Shown here: one piece after another, positions 16,945 to 24,725 of the stretch | How positions within the stretch are numbered: position 1 is the stretch's first letter | Layout: every line of letters begins with the position of its first letter | From: Betaproteobacteria bacterium | GTDB lineage: Bacteria; Pseudomonadota; Gammaproteobacteria; Burkholderiales; Usitatibacteraceae | DNA: 64,000 bases | Assembly (NCBI GenBank): GCA_016709665.1 | Contig: JADJMI010000005.1 | Coordinates: 248,001 to 312,000, forward strand | Direction of reading: 5' to 3' | Notes under the pieces: model-generated | Told to the model about the DNA's origin: nothing | The model's database searches: none | Seen by the model: only the letters and a program-made list of their open reading frames with translations | Position numbers and translations under genes: made by a program

Positions 16945-19900
16945 TCGCGAGGCTCATCCTCTGGTCCATCGCGAACCGGTTCCTCGTCCTGCTCGCCTCC
17001 CTCTTCCTCGCCGCGTGGGGGCTGTGGGCGACGGTGTCGACGCCGGTCGACGCGATCCCGGACCTGTCGGACACGCAGGTCATCATCCGCACGACCTATC
17101 CGGGGCAGGCGCCGCAGATCGTCGAGAACCAGGTCACCTACCCGCTCACCACCACGATGATGTCGGTGCCGGGCGCGAAGGTGGTCCGGGGCTTCTCGTT
17201 CTTCGGCGATTCCTTCGTCTACATCATCTTCGAGGACGGCACGGACCTCTACTGGGCCCGCTCGCGCGTGCTCGAGTACCTGAACCAGGTGCAGGGGCGA
17301 TTGCCGCCCGCCGCGAAGAGCGCCATCGGCCCGGATGCGACGGGCGTGGGCTGGATCTACCAGTACGCCCTCGTGGACCGCACCGGCAGGACGGACCTCG
17401 CGCAGCTTCGCGCCATCCAGGACTGGCTCCTCAAGTTCGAGCTGAAGAGCGTGCCGAACGTGGCGGAGGTGGCCACCGTCGGCGGCATGGTCCGCCAGTA
17501 CCAGATCGTCCTCGATCCCGCGCGCCTTCGCGCCCTGGGCATCACGCACGCCAAGGTGATCGAGGCCATCGGCCGCGCCAACCAGGAGGTGGGCGGCTCG
17601 GTGCTCGAGATGGGCGAGGCGGAGTACATGGTCCGCTCCTCGGGCTACCTGAAGACGCTCGACGATTTCCGGAACATCCCGATCCTCACCACGGATGCGG
17701 GCGTGGCCGTCCGCCTTTCGGACGTCGCCCGCGTGCAGGTGGGCCCGGAGATGCGCCGCGGCATCGCGGAGCTGGACGGGGAGGGCGAGGTGGCCGGCGG
17801 CATCATCGTGATGCGCTCGGGCAAGAACGCGCTCGAGACCATCGACCTGGTGAAGGCGAAGCTCGCGAGCTTGAAGCGCAGCCTTCCGCCGGGCGTGGAG
17901 ATCGTGCCCGTCTACGACCGCTCGGACCTCATCAAGCGCTCCATCGCGACCGTGACGGACACGCTCATGGAGCAGGCGGCCGTGGTGGCGATCATCTGCA
18001 TCGTGTTCCTCTTCCACTGGCGCTCGGCGTTCGTGTCGATCGTGTCGCTGCCGCTCGGCGTCACCACCGCGTTCATCGTGATGCACTACCAGGGCATCAC
18101 GGCCAACATCGTCTCCCTGGGCGGCATCGCCATCGCCATCGGCGAGATGGTGGACGCGGCCGTGGTGATGGTGGAGAACGCCCACCGCAAGATGGAGGTG
18201 TGGCAGAAGGAGCACCCCGGCGAGGAGATCGAGGGCGAGGCGCGCTGGAGGCTCATCGGCGAGGCGTCCGTGGAGGTGGGCCCCGCGCTCTTCTCCTCGC
18301 TCCTCATCGTGACCGTCTCGTTCATTCCCGTCTTCGCGCTGCAGGCGCAGGAAGGCCGGCTCTTCTCGCCCCTCGCCTTCACCAAGACGTACGCGATGGC
18401 GGCCGCGGCAGGGCTCGCGGTGACCCTCGTCCCGGTGCTGATGGGCTATTTCATCCGGGGGAAGATCCCGGCGGAAGAGCGCAACCCCATCAACCGGTTC
18501 CTCATCGCCGTCTACCGGCCATTGCTGGAGTTCGTGGTGCGCCACCCGGTGAAGACGATCGTCGGCGCGATCGTGCTGGCCGTGGTGACGGCCTGGCCCG
18601 CCTCGAAGCTGGGCGGCGAGTTCCTGCCCCCGCTCGACGAGGGCGACCTGCTCTACATGCCCTCGGCGTTGCCCGGCCTTTCCGCGGGCAAGGCATCCGA
18701 GCTCTTGCAGCAGACCGACCGCCTGATCAAGAGCGTGCCGGAAGTCGCCCGCGTATTCGGCAAGGCCGGCCGCGCCGAAACGGCGACGGACCCGGCGCCC
18801 CTCGAGATGTTCGAGACCACCATCCAGCTGAAGCCCCGGGACCAGTGGCGGCCGGGCATGACGATGGAAAAGCTCATCGAGGAACTCGACCGCACGGTGA
18901 AGGTGCCGGGCCTCGCGAACATCTGGGTGCCGCCCATCCGCAACCGCATCGACATGCTGGCCACCGGCATCAAGAGCCCGGTGGGCATCAAGGTGTCGGG
19001 CGAGAGCCTCGTGGAGATCGAGCGGATCGCGAGCGACATCGAGCGGGCGGTGAAGGACATCCCCGGCGTGAGCTCCGCCCTCGCCGAGCGCCTCATGGGC
19101 GGGCGCTACATCGACATCGACATCGACCGCGAGCGCGCCGCCCGCTACGGGCTCAACGTGGCCGACGTGCAGTCGCTCGTCTCCGCGGCCATCGGCGGGG
19201 AGAACATCGGCGAGACGATCGAGGGACTGCAGCGCTTCCCGATCAACGTGCGCTACCCGCGCGAGATCCGCGATTCGCTCGAGGGGCTGCGCAGCCTGCC
19301 CCTCCTCACCGAGCGCGGCGCCCAGATCCGCCTGGCGGACGTGGCGAAGGTGGTCGTCACCGACGGCGCGCCCATGATCCGCAGCGAGAACGCGCGGCCC
19401 TCGGGCTGGGTGTACGTGGACATCCGCGGCCGCGACCTGCGCTCCGTGGTGCACGAGATGCAGGACGTGGTGGGGCGCGAGATCACGCTGCCGCCGGGCT
19501 ACTCGGTCGCCTGGAGCGGGCAGTTCGAATACCTCGAGCGCGCGCAGAAGCGCCTCATGCTCGTGGTGCCGGCCATGCTGATGATCATCTTCGTGATGCT
19601 CTACGTCACCTTCCGCCGGCTCGACGAGGCGCTCCTCATCATGGGGACGCTGCCCTTCGCCCTCGTGGGCGGCGTGTGGCTCCTGTGGGCGCTGGGGCAC
19701 GAGGTGTCGGTCGCGACCGCGGTGGGCTTCATCGGGCTGGCGGGCGTCACGGCCGAGTTCGGCATCGTGATGCTCGTCTACCTCAAGCAGGCCTGGGAGG
19801 AGCGCGTCGCGCGCGGCCTCGCGGGCGAGGCGAACCTCGTCGATGCGATCCGCGAGGGCGCCGTGCTGCGCGTGCGCCCCAAGGCCATGACCGTCGCCAC

Positions 19901-20099
19901 CACCGTGATCGGCCTCGCGCCCATCCTGTGGGAGACGGGCACCGGCTCCGAGATCATGAGCCGCATCGCGGCCCCGATGGTGGGCGGCATGGTGACCGCG
20001 CCGCTCGTCTCGATGCTCGTCGTGCCGGCCGCGTGGCTGCTGCTTCGCAAGCGCGAGGCCCGCAAGCTCGCCGCCGCGACGAAACCCGCTTCCCCCTGA
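16941..20099 (+). CDS. cusA: CusA-type heavy-metal RND pump
   Basis: 1052-residue inner-membrane RND transporter of the heavy-metal subgroup. The sequence opens with MIARLILWSIANRFLVLL; DAIPDLSDTQVIIRT is the HME-RND signature. The proton-relay helix IAIAIGEMVDAAVVMVENAH and the C-terminal half (SVATAVGFIGLAGVTAEFG, then RPKAMTV) are intact. Met-containing segments that could line the metal path include RIDMLATGIKSPVG. Together with the adaptor and TolC-type gene it would pump Cu(I)/Ag(I), powered by the proton gradient, from periplasm and cytoplasm to the outside. No two-component regulator is next to the operon. Confidence 0.95.
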   Translation: MIARLILWSIANRFLVLLASLFLAAWGLWATVSTPVDAIPDLSDTQVIIRTTYPGQAPQIVENQVTYPLTTTMMSVPGAKVVRGFSFFGDSFVYIIFEDGTDLYWARSRVLEYLNQVQGRLPPAAKSAIGPDATGVGWIYQYALVDRTGRTDLAQLRAIQDWLLKFELKSVPNVAEVATVGGMVRQYQIVLDPARLRALGITHAKVIEAIGRANQEVGGSVLEMGEAEYMVRSSGYLKTLDDFRNIPILTTDAGVAVRLSDVARVQVGPEMRRGIAELDGEGEVAGGIIVMRSGKNALETIDLVKAKLASLKRSLPPGVEIVPVYDRSDLIKRSIATVTDTLMEQAAVVAIICIVFLFHWRSAFVSIVSLPLGVTTAFIVMHYQGITANIVSLGGIAIAIGEMVDAAVVMVENAHRKMEVWQKEHPGEEIEGEARWRLIGEASVEVGPALFSSLLIVTVSFIPVFALQAQEGRLFSPLAFTKTYAMAAAAGLAVTLVPVLMGYFIRGKIPAEERNPINRFLIAVYRPLLEFVVRHPVKTIVGAIVLAVVTAWPASKLGGEFLPPLDEGDLLYMPSALPGLSAGKASELLQQTDRLIKSVPEVARVFGKAGRAETATDPAPLEMFETTIQLKPRDQWRPGMTMEKLIEELDRTVKVPGLANIWVPPIRNRIDMLATGIKSPVGIKVSGESLVEIERIASDIERAVKDIPGVSSALAERLMGGRYIDIDIDRERAARYGLNVADVQSLVSAAIGGENIGETIEGLQRFPINVRYPREIRDSLEGLRSLPLLTERGAQIRLADVAKVVVTDGAPMIRSENARPSGWVYVDIRGRDLRSVVHEMQDVVGREITLPPGYSVAWSGQFEYLERAQKRLMLVVPAMLMIIFVMLYVTFRRLDEALLIMGTLPFALVGGVWLLWALGHEVSVATAVGFIGLAGVTAEFGIVMLVYLKQAWEERVARGLAGEANLVDAIREGAVLRVRPKAMTVATTVIGLAPILWETGTGSEIMSRIAAPMVGGMVTAPLVSMLVVPAAWLLLRKREARKLAAATKPASP

Positions 20100-20133
20100 A
20101 CCCCTTTCCACCCACCCCCGAAGGAGAAATCCC

Positions 20134-20415
20134 ATGAAGCGCATCGTCCTCGCCCTCGCCGCCAGCCTGTTCGCCGCCGTCGCGTTCGCCCAGGCCCTCG
20201 CCGACGGCGAGATCCGCAAGATCGACAAGGCCGCCGGCAAGGTGACCATCAAGCACGGCGAGATCAAGAGCGTGGGCATGGCCCCCATGACGATGGTGTT
20301 CGTCGTGAAGGACAAGGCCGCCCTCGACGCGCTCGCCGTGAGCGACAAGGTGAAGTTCGACGTGAAGCAGGAGGGAGGCGACTACGTCGTGACGAAGATC
20401 GAGAAGGCGAAGTAG
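20134..20415 (+). CDS. cusF: CusF-like periplasmic copper-binding protein
   Basis: 93-residue exported protein: signal peptide of 19-20 residues ending AFAQA, then a small OB-like barrel. The binding region reads KHGEIKSVGMAPMTMVF. The His and the two Met of the MTM motif match CusF, but the aromatic Trp of E. coli CusF is replaced by Met (GMAPM), a substitution seen in other members. It should hand Cu(I)/Ag(I) to the pump. It follows cusA by 34 bases with a GAAGGAGAAA ribosome-binding site and is the last intact gene of the operon. Confidence 0.9.
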   Translation: MKRIVLALAASLFAAVAFAQALADGEIRKIDKAAGKVTIKHGEIKSVGMAPMTMVFVVKDKAALDALAVSDKVKFDVKQEGGDYVVTKIEKAK

Positions 20416-20447
20416 GCGCTCGCGCCCCCCGGTCGGCAACCGCATCC

Positions 20448-20478
20448 TTGACCTTCCCACGGGGAAGCCGAACCGCAG
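20448..20478 (+). promoter_or_regulatory. MerR/CueR-like metal-responsive promoter (candidate)
   Basis: TTGACC (20448-20453) is followed by CTTCCC-ACG-CGGGGAAG-like dyad symmetry (CTTCCC 20453-20458, GGGAAG 20462-20467). A 19-base spacer leads to CCGCAG at 20473-20478. TTGACC joined to a CTTCCC/GGAAG dyad and a long 19-base spacer is the layout of CueR-controlled copper promoters. The arms are closer together than usual and the -10 is poor, so it may be decayed or misread. It stands just ahead of a codon series starting at 20503. Confidence 0.45.
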
Positions 20479-20520
20479 TCTCAGTCCAAGAGAATGCAAG
20501 TGATGACTACCGTGAAACTG

Positions 20521-20715
<195 letters not shown>

Positions 20716-20904
20716 GGATCTCGTGGCGGCGGGGGCGTCGGGCCCTCGCGAAGGCTTGTGGCCGGCGCGCCGGGCGGGAGGGCCGGCGCCCTCGGCGGGC
20801 CCCTGAAGGGCGCGGTGGAGCCCTCCTGTTAATAACCCGTCGGACTTGCCCCGCGCGGCGTGCCGTTGCTGGCATGATGACAGCCATCGACGACTTGAAA
20901 TGAC

Positions 20905-21516
20905 ATGGCGGCAGTGGACAGGAAGCGCGGTCCCATCCCCTTCTTCGGCGAGCAGTTCGACCGGCAAATCGCGGCCGGGCAGTACGCCCTCAATCCTTTC
21001 GAGCGCCTGGCCCTGCCCTTCATGAAGGGCAACGTGCTCGACTTGGGCTGCGGGCTGGGTAACCTGGCCCTCGCGGCCGCCAGGCAGGGCGCGCGCGTCA
21101 CGGCCCTCGATGCCTGCGGCAATGCCGTGGACGACCTCGCGCAGCGCGCCCTCGATTCGGACCTTCCCGTATGGGTGCGGCAGGCGGACCTGGAGGGCTG
21201 GCGGCCCGAGGAGCAGTGGGACGCCGTCGCGTGCATCGGGCTGCTCATGTTCTTCGAACGGCGCTACGCGCTGCGGGGCCTGGACGCGGTTCGCGATGCG
21301 GTGCGCCCCGGCGGCGTCGCCATCGTGAACGTGCTGGTCGAGGGCACGACCTACCGGGCGATGTTCGACGGCGACGACCACCACCTCTTCACCCGCAAGG
21401 AAGTGCTCGACACCTTCGAGGGCTGGGCCGTCCTGGAGGATCGCGAGGACTGGTTCGATGCGCCCGGCAATACCGTGAAGCGGTTCCGGACGGCGATCGC
21501 GCGGCGGCCGGGCTAG
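20905..21516 (+). CDS. TehB-like class I SAM methyltransferase
   Basis: 203-residue SAM-dependent methyltransferase. Motif I is VLDLGCGLGNLALAAA, the acidic residue ending strand beta2 is in VTALDACG, and motif IV is WDAVACIGLLMFF. The C-terminal segment DDHHLFTRKEVLDTFEGW is like TehB and related thiopurine/tellurite methyltransferases. A role in detoxifying an oxyanion or thiol is possible but not shown. The start at 20905 has a weak ribosome-binding site; the region just upstream is the suspect G-rich tract. It is convergent with the crotonase gene, with no gap between the stops. Confidence 0.8.
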   Translation: MAAVDRKRGPIPFFGEQFDRQIAAGQYALNPFERLALPFMKGNVLDLGCGLGNLALAAARQGARVTALDACGNAVDDLAQRALDSDLPVWVRQADLEGWRPEEQWDAVACIGLLMFFERRYALRGLDAVRDAVRPGGVAIVNVLVEGTTYRAMFDGDDHHLFTRKEVLDTFEGWAVLEDREDWFDAPGNTVKRFRTAIARRPG

Positions 21517-22218
21517 CTACCGCGCGAGACCCTTGCGGTAGTTCGCGATCCGGTCCTTGAGCCCGGGCACCGACGCGGATCGATCGAGGGCGGCCATGTC
21601 CGCCGCGCGATGATCGGCCCGCGCGGCCGTTCGCAGCGCCGCGAGCGTCTCGCGCGAAGCGACGGGCGGCGCGAGGCGCCGGGCCATCCACTCCTCGGAA
21701 TCGTCCTCCACCAGCTCGGTCGCGAGCCCTGCGGCGCGCGCGCCGGCGGCATCGAGCATCGCGCCCTCGCTGACGAGGGGCCGCGCGCGATCCCAGCCGA
21801 CGAGTTCCGTGAGGCGCCGCGTCCCCAGCACGATGCCGAAGGCGGAGCCGGGAAAGCGGAAGGTGGCATCGGGCGCCGCGGCGCGCAGGTCGCAGGCGGC
21901 GAACAGATCGGCGCCCGCGCCCCATGCCCGCCCCGTCGCGAACGCCGCCGTGCGCAGCGGCGCGTGCCAGACCTTCTGCAGAAGGCGTTCGAGCGCGACG
22001 AAGCGGAGGCGAAGCGTGTCGTCGGTTTCCCCGTCCATTCCCGAAAGATCGAAACCCGTGCAGAAATGCCTGCCGCGCCCGCGCAGCAACATCGTATGCA
22101 CGGACGGATCGGCGAACGCGGCTTCGATCGCGGCATCCAGGGCCGCCACGGCCTCGTTCGAAAGCGCGTTGCCCTTGTCCGGCCTGTCCAGCCAGACGGT
22201 CGCGATGCCGGCGCTCAC
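21517..22218 (-). CDS. Crotonase-fold (enoyl-CoA hydratase/isomerase family) protein, GTG start
   Basis: 233-residue crotonase-superfamily protein. The two oxyanion-hole segments are present (HFCTGFDLSGM and GRAWGAGADLFAACDL). The two catalytic glutamates of true enoyl-CoA hydratases are missing: the equivalent region reads FRFPGSAFGIVLGTRRL. It is therefore unlikely to hydrate enoyl-CoA in the usual way. The GTG at 22218 overlaps the TGA of the thiol dioxygenase (GTGA), so the pair is translated together. The conserved strand IATVWLDRPDKGNALS begins five residues in, which supports this start over any upstream one. Confidence 0.8.
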   Translation of the reverse strand: MSAGIATVWLDRPDKGNALSNEAVAALDAAIEAAFADPSVHTMLLRGRGRHFCTGFDLSGMDGETDDTLRLRFVALERLLQKVWHAPLRTAAFATGRAWGAGADLFAACDLRAAAPDATFRFPGSAFGIVLGTRRLTELVGWDRARPLVSEGAMLDAAGARAAGLATELVEDDSEEWMARRLAPPVASRETLAALRTAARADHRAADMAALDRSASVPGLKDRIANYRKGLAR

Positions 22219-22829
22219 GAAAGCGAGGCCCGCACGGCCGCCGAACGGTCCCACAGGTTCGGCACGAAGGCCGACGAATAGCCGGAGACGAAATCCTTGG
22301 GCGCACCCGTCGCGGCGTCGAAAACGTGCCGCCGCACCGCGCCGATGTTGGCGCCGTAGACGTGGATGCTGATGGAGGGCCGGTCCGCGAGATCGTTGGC
22401 GACCGTGTGCACGTCGCCCACGGTGGGCGAGACGGCCTCGATGTCGCCGGGGTGGATCACCTCCTCGCTGCCCACGGCGACGAGCGTGCCGGAAGCATCG
22501 CGCGCATAGCGGCGGCAGCGCTCGGCGCCGCGCAGCATGCCCACGAGCCCCCACACCGTGTGGTCGTGGATGGGCGTCTTCTGCCCCGGCCCCCACACGA
22601 AGCTCACCACGCTGAAGCGCTCGCGCGGGTCGCAGTGCAGCAGGTACTGGCGGTAGAACTGCGGGTCGGGGCGCGTGCATTCCTCGGGCAGCCACGCGTC
22701 GTCCGCGATGAGCTTCGCGAGCAGGGGGCGGGCGCCGGCGAGCAGGGCGGCCTCGTCGTCGGTCCGGTCGACGAGGGCGGTCATCGCGATCACGAAATCG
22801 CGCAGGGGGGCGAGCGGTTCGGCGGTCAT
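22215..22829 (-). CDS. Cysteine dioxygenase-family thiol dioxygenase (cupin)
   Basis: 204-residue cupin of the cysteine dioxygenase/3-mercaptopropionate dioxygenase family, non-haem iron enzymes that oxidise thiols to sulfinates. The iron ligands are visible in TPIHDHTVWGLVGMLRGAE (two His) and DVHTVAND (third His). Segment DPQFYRQYLLHCDPRERFSV is also family-typical. The start at 22829 has a GGAGG ribosome-binding site 8 bases away. It is coupled by overlap to a crotonase-like gene. The preferred thiol (cysteine or 3-mercaptopropionate) cannot be told from sequence. Confidence 0.88.
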   Translation of the reverse strand: MTAEPLAPLRDFVIAMTALVDRTDDEAALLAGARPLLAKLIADDAWLPEECTRPDPQFYRQYLLHCDPRERFSVVSFVWGPGQKTPIHDHTVWGLVGMLRGAERCRRYARDASGTLVAVGSEEVIHPGDIEAVSPTVGDVHTVANDLADRPSISIHVYGANIGAVRRHVFDAATGAPKDFVSGYSSAFVPNLWDRSAAVRASLS

Positions 22830-22928
22830 GGAGCCTCCGGCCATCGGGATGCGGCCTGGGATCCGATTGTCGCGGTCCTTTTGAGGCGCGGCAAGACAGG
22901 CCGGTGCATCTCGCGTAGGGTCGCCGCC

Positions 22929-24707
22929 ATGAACGCGCTCGCCTCCGCCCCCCGCTGGTCCTGGCTGCCGCCCGTCGGCACGTGGAAGTACCACGCCCTG
23001 CTCCTGGCCCTCGGCATCGGCGTGCTGGGCCCATTGGGTGGCGTCACCGCCTCCTTCATGAACTTCTCGCTGGGGTTCTTCATCGGGGGGCAGGTGCTCG
23101 CGGGCATCCTGGGCTCCACGGTCACCTACGGCTACGGGCCCGAGGGCAAGCACGGCGCCAACTACATGCAGACGGCCGCGGCGTCGGTGGCGAGCCTGTC
23201 GGCCATGGGCGTGATGATCCAGGCGATGGTGTGGATGGGCCTGCCGCAGCCGCCCGTGTGGCAGCTCGTCCTCTTCATGCTGTGCACCGGCATGTTCGCG
23301 GTGGGGGTCGGCATGCTCTACACGCCGCTCCTCGTGGACCGCATGCAGCTCACCTATCCCTCCGGCCTCGCGGTGGCCAATATCCTGCGGGCGCTCCCGG
23401 ACCCGGTGCTTCTGAAGAAGTCCGTCGCGAGGCTGGGCGGCGGCATGGCGGCCGGCGTCGCAGGCGGGCTCGGCTCGGCCAAGATCGCGGCGCTGGGAAC
23501 CATCGAGCTGTCCACCTCCACGATGGGAGCGGGGATGCTCGTCGGCGCGCGCATCGGCATCCCGGCCATCACCTCGGGCCTGATCTTCTGGGCCCTGACG
23601 CCGTGGTTCGTCTCCATCGGCTGGCTCAAGGAAGGCGAGCCCTTCCGCAAGATCGCGTTCCTCATCGCGCTGGGCATGATCCTGGGCGCGGCGCTCATCG
23701 ATGTGGCGCTCGTGCTCAAGGCGGCGGCCGCGCGCCTGGGCGAGAAGAAGCCGGCGGACGATACGCCGGAATGGAAGCGCGTGAACACCGCCCGCCTCGT
23801 CGCCTGGGTGGCCTTCTGGGGCGCGGGCGTCGTCGCCAGTTCGCACTTCGTGCTGGGCCAGCCCGTGGGCTTCATCGCCCTCGCGCTCTTCCTCGTCTTC
23901 GTGTTCGCCCTCGTGAACGGCATCTCCGTGGGCGTGTGCGACCAGAACCCCATCTCCTCGGCCTTCGTCGTGAGCGTGGTGCTGATGGCGGCCCTGGGCC
24001 TCAAGGACCCGATCACGGGCCTCTTCGCCGGCATGATCCTGCTCATCGCCACGAACTGCGCGGCCGACATGCAGCAGGACCGCTCCACCGGCTGGCGCCT
24101 GGGCACGAACCGCGTGCACCAGTTCCGCTACCAGGTGGCCGGCATCGCGATGGGCGCGGTGGCGGCCGTCGTGTTCGCCAAGCTCTTCATGGCCGCCTAC
24201 CCGGTGCTGCTGCTGGACCAGACGGTGATGAAGGCGAGCGAGCAGCCCGCTCAGTGGAGCGCCGCGATGACCTACAAGGTGGTGGGGGTCCTGCGCAGCC
24301 TCACCGACGACCAGCCGTACCAGCGCACCGCCATCTGGGTGGGCGTGGCGTTCGGCTTCGTGGTGCAGGTGCTTCGCCTGTGGCTGAAGGCCCTGCCGTC
24401 GTACCAGGCGTTCATCGCCCGGGACCGCAAGGGCTTCGTGACGGGTTTCGTGGTGGATGCCTTCGTGCTGCCCACGCCCTACGCGTTCTCCTTCGGCGGC
24501 TTCGTGAACCTGCCCACTTCGCTCTGGTTCGGCGCGGGAGGCCTCCTCTCGAGTTTCCTCAACACGATCGCGAAGCCGAAGGCCGGCGAGGATGGCGACC
24601 TGCCGTCCGACATGAACACCACGTCCCTCGTGGGCGGCGGGCTCATCGCGGGCGATTCGCTCGCGGCGCTGGGCCTGGGCATAGCGGGCCTCCTCGCCCT
24701 CGCCTGA
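22929..24707 (+). CDS. OPT-family oligopeptide/metal-chelate transporter
   Basis: 592-residue integral membrane protein with about 14 hydrophobic segments. Characteristic OPT stretches are YPSGLAVANILRALPDP, STSTMGAGMLVGARIGIP and FVLPTPYAFSFGGFVNLP. Bacterial OPT proteins import peptides or metal-siderophore complexes; the substrate here is unknown. It is divergent from the thiol dioxygenase gene (100 bases between the starts) and convergent with the diguanylate cyclase gene. Confidence 0.85.
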   Translation: MNALASAPRWSWLPPVGTWKYHALLLALGIGVLGPLGGVTASFMNFSLGFFIGGQVLAGILGSTVTYGYGPEGKHGANYMQTAAASVASLSAMGVMIQAMVWMGLPQPPVWQLVLFMLCTGMFAVGVGMLYTPLLVDRMQLTYPSGLAVANILRALPDPVLLKKSVARLGGGMAAGVAGGLGSAKIAALGTIELSTSTMGAGMLVGARIGIPAITSGLIFWALTPWFVSIGWLKEGEPFRKIAFLIALGMILGAALIDVALVLKAAAARLGEKKPADDTPEWKRVNTARLVAWVAFWGAGVVASSHFVLGQPVGFIALALFLVFVFALVNGISVGVCDQNPISSAFVVSVVLMAALGLKDPITGLFAGMILLIATNCAADMQQDRSTGWRLGTNRVHQFRYQVAGIAMGAVAAVVFAKLFMAAYPVLLLDQTVMKASEQPAQWSAAMTYKVVGVLRSLTDDQPYQRTAIWVGVAFGFVVQVLRLWLKALPSYQAFIARDRKGFVTGFVVDAFVLPTPYAFSFGGFVNLPTSLWFGAGGLLSSFLNTIAKPKAGEDGDLPSDMNTTSLVGGGLIAGDSLAALGLGIAGLLALA

Positions 24708-24725
24708 CCGGCGCGCGGTGGCGCC

